Assembly: GCA_965230965.1 (NCBI GenBank)
Contig: OZ246401.1
Span: forward strand, 744,001 to 808,000
Source: OLB23 sp965230965
Lineage (GTDB): Bacteria > Patescibacteriota > Microgenomatia > UBA1406 > HO2-37-13b
DNA: 64,000 bases
Reading direction: 5' to 3'
Position numbers and translations under genes: made by a program. Below are positions 57,830 to 64,000 of this stretch, one piece after another. Below the pieces are notes generated by a model that was not told the DNA's origin, ran no database searches, and saw nothing but the letters and a program-made list of their open reading frames with translations. Numbering within the stretch: position 1 is the stretch's first letter; each line of letters starts with the position of its first letter.

Positions 57830-60800
57830 ATGAAAAGAGTTTCCATTATTTTTACCGTAGTTCTGTTCATATATCTATTTTTTTTCACTCACTCGATTTT
57901 TGCTGTGGAACCCACAATTCTCAAGGATATCATGAGTGGCTCTGATGGTAGTAGTCCTGATGGATACGGAACTCTTGATGACGTTCTCTATTTCAGCGCA
58001 GATAATGGTTCAAGTGGTTCTGAGTTGTGGAAGTCGGATGGGACTACGAGTGGAACTGTGTTGGTGAAAGATATTAATAGCGGATCAAATTCGAGCTATC
58101 CCTCGCAATTTATAGAAATGAATGGGTACCTATATTTTAATGCTGATGATGGTTCAACTGGTAATGAATTATGGAGAACAGACGGCACGGTTGGAGGCAC
58201 GACATTAGTTAAGGATATTCGCAGCGGATCAGGCAGTTCATCCCCAACGGCATTCGCTGTAATGAATAATGTATTGTATTTTAGTGCTGATAATGGCTCT
58301 GTCGGTGCTGAACTTTGGAAATCTGATGGTACAAGTGACGGCACGCAAATTGTAAAAGATATTGCAATCTCTGGTGGATCGACTCCACAGAGTTTAACGG
58401 TGATTAATAGCACGTTGTTTTTTTCAGCATTTTTTGGCGGTCAAGGACGGGAGCTTTGGAAAAGTGACGGCACAGGCGTAGGAACATCGGTAGTCAAAGA
58501 TATCCGATCTGGTAGTCTAGGATCTGAACCAAGTTCATTCAAAAAGGTTGGCTCAACATTATTTTTTCAAGCTGATAATGGCTCTGTCGGTGCCGAATTG
58601 TGGATCTCTGATGGATCAAGCGGTGGTACGACATTGGTAAAAGATATTTATAGTGGATCAAGTTCAGGGTCGCCATCGGCCATCAACGGCATAGTTATCG
58701 GTTCAACACTATATTTCGGCGTAAGCGATGGTGTAAGTAGCAACTCGTATGTTTTGTGGAAAAGTGACGGCACTAGTGATGGGACGACACTGGTAAAAAA
58801 TGTGTATTTCGGCAATGCCATATTAGTAGGAAGCACCATTTACTTTTCTGGTGATGATGGAACATATGGACAAGAGTTGTGGAAGTCGGATGGGACTACG
58901 AGTGGCACAGTGCTGGTCAAAGATATTCTTTCCGGCTCAAGCTCCTCAAGTCCTGAGCAATTTGTACTGACTGGTAGTACTCTCTATTTTCGAGCATATA
59001 CCGACGATCAAGGTTATGAACTTTGGAAGAGTGATGGAACAGCATCATCAACATCATTGGTGAAAGATATTAACCCAGATTCAAATGATGGTAATCCTTC
59101 AGATTTTACCGTGTTGACAGATTATATTATTTTCGAGGCCGAAGAAGATACGTATGGTGAGGAGTTGTGGGTCTTAGATTTTTCTGACTCAGAAGCACCA
59201 TCATTAAATGTTTCAGATTTATCTACAAATCCTACAACTGATACGACACCTACGTTTACAGGGTCAACAACCGATTCAATATCAACAATATCTTCAGTAC
59301 AGTTTCAAGTTGATGGCACAGGAGGTTCTTGGTCGAGCTGTACAGCTGACGATGGTACATTTGACGAAACGAGTGAATCATTTTCATGTACCACTGCTAC
59401 TCTCTCTGCCGGTACGCATACCGTGTATTTTCGCTCAACAGATTCAAACAGCAATATTTCGAGTAATGCATCCAAATCGGTTACTATTGACGCAACAGCT
59501 CCTTCAATAAGTTTAAGTGCGCTATCCCCTGATCCTACGACCGATACGACGCCAACTCTTACGGGTACTGCGACTGACAGCTCTTCAACAGTAGCTTCAG
59601 TACGTTTCCAGGTTGATGGCACATCGGGAACTTGGTCGAATTGTACAGCTAGCGACGGTGCGTTTGATGAATCGTCAGAATCATTTAGTTGTACATCTTC
59701 ATTGCTAGAGGAAGGCGAACACACAATGTATGTTCGAGCAACTGATAATGGTGGCAATGTTACGGCTTCAGGTAGTTATGCCAGCGATACGTTTACTATC
59801 GATGCGTCTCCTTCTTATATGTCCGCTGAGTTTCCAAGCAGTGGTCTCTATATTCGTCAACAAAGGCCAACGTTTAAGTTTCGTGCGAGTGCAGGAAGTA
59901 TAAATCAATTTAGTTCATATACGATTTCGGCTCGGCACGCAGATGGCACAGGCTTTACCATTCCAAATATTCCTGTAAACGCCCCATCTCTTTCTACAAC
60001 GCGCTACACAATATCTAGCACAGGATTTGGTGATAATAATGCGGAGAATGACTATATTTTTATCACAACGACATCAAGCCCTGACTGGGATAGCAGTTCA
60101 AATGATGGTAGGCTTAAAGAAGGTGAAAATACATGGACAATGACTGCGCATGAGTCTAATAGTAATACAGTATCAGTTGGTCATACATTTTACGTCGATG
60201 TCACAAAGCCACAGATTGACAATGTCGCAGTTTCTTCTTTGGGTATTGTCGATGGATATTTGCTCTCTACACTTACCCGCCCAAAAATCACCTTTTCTTT
60301 TTCTGACAATGTAATTCCTTACAAGTATGCGGTTGATATATATAAACAAAATTACGTATTGGGTATAGAAACAGGGCGAACACTCATATCTACAGAGACA
60401 GTCACACCAATATTGGATGAGGGCCAATTATTTGCACAACTTGTTTTTACTCCTCAGCAGAATATTCCATATGGAAAGTATCTCTTTATATTGACAGGCT
60501 ATGACAAAGCCGATAACACGTCCGATATATCATCAATGGCCCTTCAATTACTTTCGCAGGAAAAAGCAGAGGAGCTCCTCGGAACACAAGTTAAAGATAA
60601 TAAAAACCTTTCAATCCCCGAACTGGAAAAGAAAGCTATATTACGTCGCCAAAAGGAGGCTGAGGAATTGGAGATATTATTAGGCAATATACGTACCACA
60701 TCCGACAAGGTTGATAAGCGTATTGTTGGCATTGCCAATACGATATATAGTCCATTAAGTTTTGTCTTTGTTAATACTCAGAAAACACTAGGCTTGTTTG

Positions 60801-61444
60801 TACAGAATATAGATGGAGGTATTTCATATCTCGTCGATGTCTTTAACCTTCCACCACTACATGTTTCGCAGGAACAACCCCTTGAAGAGCGTATTATTGC
60901 ATTGCATAGGAGTGAACACCAAAGAGATACCTACGACACACCTGTTGTTGATTTTGCTACAGATAAAGTCAAGGAAAAATTTCAAGAACATCATAGTGCA
61001 TCAAATAAAAAAATACAGGAATTATTTGCGGCAGCTTCTATTACGCTCCACTCATTGAGAGAACCAGTGAATACAGTATCGGATTTCGCCTCAAAGATTA
61101 GTGCAGGAACAGAAACATTTTTTGCCATTGTTTTTGATCAAGAGCCTACACGAATATCGAATGTATCTATTGAAGAAATTGGGACAGATTATGTCACCAT
61201 ATCATGGGAGACAAATCATCCAGCAACCGGAAAAGTGAATTTTGGTCAGACTTTGTCATATGGTGACGAGGTTCATCTAGATAAACTCGAAAAGAAGCAT
61301 GTAGCTACATTAAAAGGCTTAACTCCCGGGAAAAAATACTTCTTTGAGGTTATGTCGCAAGGGAAAAATTATGCGTATGATGCCTTTTATACGGTTGAGA
61401 CATTAATTGAAGAAAAGGAACAAGAACTTCCTAAGGCTAACTAA
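57830..61444 (+). CDS. Giant surface protein: ELWxxDGT repeats, Ig-like domains, fibronectin/PAP-like C-terminus
   Basis: 1204 residues. A signal peptide (SIIFTVVLFIYLFFFTHSIF) leads to eight ELWxxDGT repeats (~35-440), each reading like ELWKSDGTTSGTVLVKDI with a GSxSxP spacing, and a ninth partial unit. Then two Ig-like domains (~450-660: TDTTPTFTGSTTDSIS, TDTTPTLTGTATDSSSTVA), a further beta region, a helical, charged segment (~860-1100) and a fibronectin/purple-acid-phosphatase N-domain-like end (TISWETNHPATGKVNFGQTL, LTPGKKYFFEVMS). Probably an adhesin or surface-contact protein. No sorting motif is visible. Confidence 0.85.
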   Translation: MKRVSIIFTVVLFIYLFFFTHSIFAVEPTILKDIMSGSDGSSPDGYGTLDDVLYFSADNGSSGSELWKSDGTTSGTVLVKDINSGSNSSYPSQFIEMNGYLYFNADDGSTGNELWRTDGTVGGTTLVKDIRSGSGSSSPTAFAVMNNVLYFSADNGSVGAELWKSDGTSDGTQIVKDIAISGGSTPQSLTVINSTLFFSAFFGGQGRELWKSDGTGVGTSVVKDIRSGSLGSEPSSFKKVGSTLFFQADNGSVGAELWISDGSSGGTTLVKDIYSGSSSGSPSAINGIVIGSTLYFGVSDGVSSNSYVLWKSDGTSDGTTLVKNVYFGNAILVGSTIYFSGDDGTYGQELWKSDGTTSGTVLVKDILSGSSSSSPEQFVLTGSTLYFRAYTDDQGYELWKSDGTASSTSLVKDINPDSNDGNPSDFTVLTDYIIFEAEEDTYGEELWVLDFSDSEAPSLNVSDLSTNPTTDTTPTFTGSTTDSISTISSVQFQVDGTGGSWSSCTADDGTFDETSESFSCTTATLSAGTHTVYFRSTDSNSNISSNASKSVTIDATAPSISLSALSPDPTTDTTPTLTGTATDSSSTVASVRFQVDGTSGTWSNCTASDGAFDESSESFSCTSSLLEEGEHTMYVRATDNGGNVTASGSYASDTFTIDASPSYMSAEFPSSGLYIRQQRPTFKFRASAGSINQFSSYTISARHADGTGFTIPNIPVNAPSLSTTRYTISSTGFGDNNAENDYIFITTTSSPDWDSSSNDGRLKEGENTWTMTAHESNSNTVSVGHTFYVDVTKPQIDNVAVSSLGIVDGYLLSTLTRPKITFSFSDNVIPYKYAVDIYKQNYVLGIETGRTLISTETVTPILDEGQLFAQLVFTPQQNIPYGKYLFILTGYDKADNTSDISSMALQLLSQEKAEELLGTQVKDNKNLSIPELEKKAILRRQKEAEELEILLGNIRTTSDKVDKRIVGIANTIYSPLSFVFVNTQKTLGLFVQNIDGGISYLVDVFNLPPLHVSQEQPLEERIIALHRSEHQRDTYDTPVVDFATDKVKEKFQEHHSASNKKIQELFAAASITLHSLREPVNTVSDFASKISAGTETFFAIVFDQEPTRISNVSIEEIGTDYVTISWETNHPATGKVNFGQTLSYGDEVHLDKLEKKHVATLKGLTPGKKYFFEVMSQGKNYAYDAFYTVETLIEEKEQELPKAN

Positions 61445-61814
61445 GGTGTTTTTTTACCTGTTCAAGAAATTCATCTGGATTTAATTCTGATTTTGTTAGA
61501 TAGCCAGCTGCTCCAAGAGAAAGTGCTTCATCAATAACGCTGTCATGGGCTAAATTAGTGAGCAAAATTATTTTGTGGGGCAATTTTTTTTCGTGTTTTG
61601 CATGGAGTTCTTTTAAAAGTCCAATTCCATCTAGATTTGGCATCATGACATCTAACAACATCAGGTCTGGGGTTACATCTTCAAGCTTTGTTAATCCTTC
61701 TTGACCATCATTTGCAGTGGTTACTTCATAACCTGCTTCTGAAAGAATTCCTTCGTATAATTCTCGAATATATTGGTCGTCTTCAACGATAAGTATTTTT
61801 TGTTTTTGTGACAT
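61437..61814 (-). CDS. Stand-alone response-regulator receiver protein
   Basis: 125 residues from the ATG at 61814. CheY-like fold: acidic pocket in ILIVEDDQYIRE, phospho-acceptor Asp in DLMLLDVMMPNLDG (residue 55), Thr in IILLTNLA and Lys in YLTKSELNPDEF. There is no output domain, so it probably acts through a partner protein. No histidine kinase is next to it. It overlaps the end of the giant surface gene by 8 bp. Small single-domain regulators of this kind are frequent in Patescibacteria. Confidence 0.93.
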   Translation of the reverse strand: MSQKQKILIVEDDQYIRELYEGILSEAGYEVTTANDGQEGLTKLEDVTPDLMLLDVMMPNLDGIGLLKELHAKHEKKLPHKIILLTNLAHDSVIDEALSLGAAGYLTKSELNPDEFLEQVKKHLS

Positions 61815-61860
61815 ACGCACAGTCTAGTAAGTTTACTTCAAAATTGCAAGGCGATTTATG

Positions 61861-61944
61861 CGGAAGGGGCGGGATTCGAACCCGCGAAGGTTTCCCTTAC
61901 ACGCTTTCCAAGCGTGCGCACTAGGCCAACTATGCGACCCTTCC
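61861..61944 (-). tRNA. tRNA-Ser(GGA)
   Basis: Minus strand: acceptor GGAAGGG / CCCTTCC, anticodon stem CACGC / GCGTG, loop TTGGAAA with anticodon GGA, long variable arm AAGGGAAACCTT, T arm GCGGG-TTCGAAT-CCCGC, discriminator G. The CCA end is not encoded. Its D arm matches that of tRNA-Ser(ACT). Confidence 0.95.
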
Positions 61945-61961
61945 TGTTCTGTGTATTATAC

Positions 61962-61990
61962 AAGACCAGGTCTTCTTTAGGTTCGTGCCT
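61962..61990 (-). repeat. R repeat copy I
   Basis: AAGACCAGGTCTTCTTTAGG then TTCGTGCCT (reverse orientation), with the 13-bp palindrome AAGACC-A-GGTCTT. It lies between tRNA-Ser(GGA) and the GC-rich zinc-finger gene. Confidence 0.7.
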
Positions 61991-62077
61991 TATTTTATAT
62001 GCATGATGTGAAAGTCTCCAACGTCTAATTTGTATAGATCGATCTCGGACTCAGAGAGAGAAAGGCTGCTGCTGAAC

Positions 62078-62374
62078 ATGAGCACGTTCAAGACCATCAC
62101 CAAGATGATGCGGCTGCATCTGTCGTTGAGGCATCCCGATCGAGTGCAGGTTCAGGCGTTCTTCCAAGGAGCGCCAGATACAGAATGGGTGGAGGAACAT
62201 CTCCGCCTTTGTCCTCGCTGTGAGGACACGCATTTCCATTCTGTATTGGCACTCTATCGTCGGGATGAGGCCGCGAAGAAAGAGGCCGCCGCTGCAGCGG
62301 CGGCCTCTACAACCCTTTCTTCCCTTGCATCTGCTCCTGCGATGTCGTTTAATGTAAGCAACTATGCAACTTAA
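62078..62374 (+). CDS. Small zinc-finger (anti-sigma-like, zf-HC2) protein
   Basis: 98 residues from the ATG at 62078; a weak GAAAGG lies upstream. The core motif VEEHLRLCPRCEDTHFH gives H-x3-C-x2-C, the ZAS zinc site of anti-sigma factors, and the preceding HPDRVQVQAFFQGAPDTEWV matches the usual zf-HC2 helix. The C-terminus is Ala-rich (KKEAAAAAAASTTLSS), without a membrane helix. It may bind a sigma factor or the recombinase it overlaps; no sigma gene is adjacent. GC-rich. Overlaps the recombinase gene by 11 bp. Confidence 0.6.
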   Translation: MSTFKTITKMMRLHLSLRHPDRVQVQAFFQGAPDTEWVEEHLRLCPRCEDTHFHSVLALYRRDEAAKKEAAAAAAASTTLSSLASAPAMSFNVSNYAT

Positions 62375-63344
62375 AGAAGCAATTGAACGATTTCTCGAAT
62401 ATGCGGAGCTTGATCGCAATCTATCAGGTAAAACTGTGCGCATGTATAGCTATTATCTTTGGTTTTTTTATACATGGGTTGTTGCCGAGAAGGTTCCTGT
62501 AAGCAAGTCAAAGAAGAATGATGTACAAGAAGCGCTCGATCTTCGTGTCGAAGACATTGACGATGAATTAATTCGTAAATTTCGACTCTATCTTTCTCGC
62601 GATTATTTTAATCCATTTAAGGGCGAACTAAAGCGCCAAACACAAAACTACTTTCTTGTTGCGCTACGTTCATTCTTCCGCTTTCTTGTCAAGAAAAATT
62701 ACAAAGTGCTTTCTCCCGATACGATTGAATTAGGAAAAAGCCGCGATCGTGCAATTAAATTTTTGTCGCCAGAGGATGTTGGGAAGTTGGTACAAAGCCC
62801 CGATACAAGCGAAATTATGGGTTTGCGCGATCGCGCAATCATGGAGATGCTCTTCTCCACTGGACTTCGCGTGTCGGAGCTGGTTGGTCTAAATCGTGAT
62901 CAGGTTAATACAAAAGAAGGTGAATTTAGCGTCATCGGAAAAGGTGGAAAAGCACGCGTTGTGTTTATGTCTGATTCCGCAAATGAGTGGATTTTAAGAT
63001 ATTTGACTGCTCGCGACGATCCATACAAGCCTCTTTTTATTCGCTATTCTGGGCCAAAGCCAAAAGAACTAAATGATGAGTCACATCGTTTAACGGTGCG
63101 CTCTGTCGAGCGCATGATCGATAAATATCGTGTGGCCGCTGGGATAACTATTCGTATTGGGCCACACGTGCTGCGCCATAGCTTTGCCACCGACCTTCTG
63201 CAGCATGGCGCGGATCTCCGTTCTGTCCAAGAAATGCTTGGACACAAAAATATTTCAACAACGCAGATTTATACGCATGTGACTAATGTGCGTCTAAAAG
63301 AAGTGCACAAAAAATTTCATTCGGGGAATAAACGCGATGAGTAA
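62364..63344 (+). CDS. Tyrosine recombinase, XerC/XerD family
   Basis: 326 residues. An N-terminal SAM-like DNA-binding domain (~1-105, SGKTVRMYSYYLWFFYTWVV) is followed by the catalytic domain. The active-site residues are all visible: Arg in STGLRVSELVGLNRD, Lys in GKGGKARVVFM, His-x-x-Arg in PHVLRHSFATDLLQHG, His in EMLGHKNISTT and the nucleophile Tyr in QIYTHV. Members resolve chromosome dimers at dif or integrate mobile DNA. No dif consensus was found nearby. No SD; coupled to the zinc-finger gene. Confidence 0.9.
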   Translation: MQLKEAIERFLEYAELDRNLSGKTVRMYSYYLWFFYTWVVAEKVPVSKSKKNDVQEALDLRVEDIDDELIRKFRLYLSRDYFNPFKGELKRQTQNYFLVALRSFFRFLVKKNYKVLSPDTIELGKSRDRAIKFLSPEDVGKLVQSPDTSEIMGLRDRAIMEMLFSTGLRVSELVGLNRDQVNTKEGEFSVIGKGGKARVVFMSDSANEWILRYLTARDDPYKPLFIRYSGPKPKELNDESHRLTVRSVERMIDKYRVAAGITIRIGPHVLRHSFATDLLQHGADLRSVQEMLGHKNISTTQIYTHVTNVRLKEVHKKFHSGNKRDE

Positions 63345-63346
63345 TT

Positions 63347-63940
63347 TTACTTTGTCTTTGCGTTATGGTCTTTCCATGCTGATCGATAATCTCTACATAG
63401 TCTCACTATTTCGTGAGTAATGATTACGCTCTCATCACGCAGGAGTTGATAGTCAGGTGTTTCTGCGGCAACCTCTAACAATAGTGCTTGGAGTTCGCTT
63501 GGTGTAAGTACATCTAATTCCAAAAGATGAATAAGATCTTGCCTCTTTTGAATAATATCGACAATTGTAGAAGGTGCTTTTTGCCCAAACACCGGTTCTC
63601 GAAGTAAAATAATAGGTTTTCCATAACCCATAGCAGCTGCCATTTCGATAGCAGCACTTTCTCCAATATAACCCTCAGCACTACCTCCATATCTATTATC
63701 TACAATCTCGATAGCATTCGATTTAACTGCTCTAAGAAAGTCAATTTCAGTTCTATGAAATGGCGTTATTGCCTCCTGTTCCGTAGTAATGGCAAAGTCC
63801 TGTGGATACGCACTGATAGCATCGCCAGCTGGAAAAGACACACTAAACCCAACATTGAGAAGATTCTTTCTCAAAGCAAACAAACCTATATTATCCGGGT
63901 GATACTTTCCACTTATTTGTACTCCTAATGACTCGATCAT
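63347..63940 (-). CDS. Nucleoside 2-deoxyribosyltransferase-like protein
   Basis: 197 residues from the ATG at 63940. The fold is suggested by VQISGKYHPDNIGLFALRKN, FSVSFPAGDAIS, and the signature-like YIGESAAIEMAAAMGYGKPI (a Glu followed by a helix, then GKPII), which recalls nucleoside deoxyribosyltransferases and related nucleotide-binding proteins. The substrate is unknown. It ends 2 bp after the convergent recombinase stop. A TATACT box lies 10 nt before the ATG; R copy J lies upstream. Confidence 0.5.
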   Translation of the reverse strand: MIESLGVQISGKYHPDNIGLFALRKNLLNVGFSVSFPAGDAISAYPQDFAITTEQEAITPFHRTEIDFLRAVKSNAIEIVDNRYGGSAEGYIGESAAIEMAAAMGYGKPIILLREPVFGQKAPSTIVDIIQKRQDLIHLLELDVLTPSELQALLLEVAAETPDYQLLRDESVIITHEIVRLCRDYRSAWKDHNAKTK

Positions 63941-63967
63941 AATAGAACATAGTATATCACAAAGGCT

Positions 63968-63995
63968 GGGCACGATCTTTTTAAGTCGCGGTCTT
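63968..63995 (+). repeat. R repeat copy J
   Basis: GGGCACGATCTTTTT then AAGTCGCGGTCTTG. It lies upstream of the promoter of gene 63347-63940; the window ends just beyond it, so its other neighbour is unknown. Confidence 0.6.
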
Positions 63996-64000
63996 GAAAA

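Noticed and set aside
62364..63344. Integron integrase
   Set aside because: The protein has the ordinary Xer length and motifs without a recognisable extra integrase domain, and no attC array was seen; a link to the R repeats is kept only as a hypothesis.
1..64000. Recoded TGA (Gly or Trp), as in some Patescibacteria
   Set aside because: TGA ends several recognisable genes at normal lengths, for example the LCP gene and the 40430 and 42977 genes.

Overview
The window looks like chromosome of a Patescibacteria (Candidate Phyla Radiation) bacterium. The evidence is the small AT-rich genome style, many short unrecognised secreted or membrane proteins, genes that mostly lack Shine-Dalgarno (SD) sites, a thymidylate synthase with an archaeal-style N-terminal extension, a VirB6-like membrane protein, and surface proteins with Pro/Thr linkers. 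TGA is used as a normal stop. No rRNA, CRISPR array, insertion sequence or phage genes were seen. There are four tRNAs: Thr(GGT), Leu(CAA), Ser(ACT) and Ser(GGA).

Layout. 1-10.2 kb: secreted and membrane-anchored surface proteins, two of them inside a 3-kb segment bounded by ~120-bp inverted repeats (1462-4424), then a SPOUT methyltransferase and a VirB6-like protein. 10.2-13.3 kb: M24 peptidase, metallo-beta-lactamase-fold protein, DnaB. 13.4-19.1 kb: a GC-rich island with a two-domain M23 cell-wall peptidase, two membrane proteins and two LysM proteins. 19.2-33.2 kb: AT-rich genes including a CBS-methyltransferase fusion, Maf, PyrB, ArgF, a CBS-repeat protein, Lgt, an antiporter, a TPR protein and YebC. 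33.2-34.3 kb: about 1 kb of mostly non-coding sequence with paired palindromes. 34.4-43.4 kb: GC-rich single-gene cassettes (class II aldolase and four secreted proteins) between AT-rich genes (ABC transporter, LytR-CpsA-Psr protein, MsrA). 43.5-52 kb: pseudouridine synthase, a lysozyme-like secreted protein, a dockerin-like protein, two MFS transporters, thymidylate synthase. 52-64 kb: a predicted pseudoknotted RNA, small secreted and membrane proteins, VKOR, a giant ELWxxDGT surface protein, a response regulator, a zinc-finger gene overlapping a Xer recombinase, and a deoxyribosyltransferase-like protein.

Two gene classes are interleaved. AT-rich genes usually start 6-11 nt downstream of a -10 box (leaderless) or follow their operon partner without an SD. 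GC-rich genes mostly have consensus promoters with exactly 17-bp spacers, 40-200-nt structured leaders, strong AGGAGG-like SDs, and long perfect stem-loops after the stop. A dispersed ~29-bp repeat (called R here; nine clear copies plus one degenerate) sits at many of the junctions. The best candidates for undescribed biology are the R-repeat/GC-cassette arrangement, the inverted-repeat-bounded module, the pseudoknotted RNA with its shared-hexamer divergent promoter, and a tRNA-Ser with anticodon ACU. All assignments come from reading the sequence; no database search was run.
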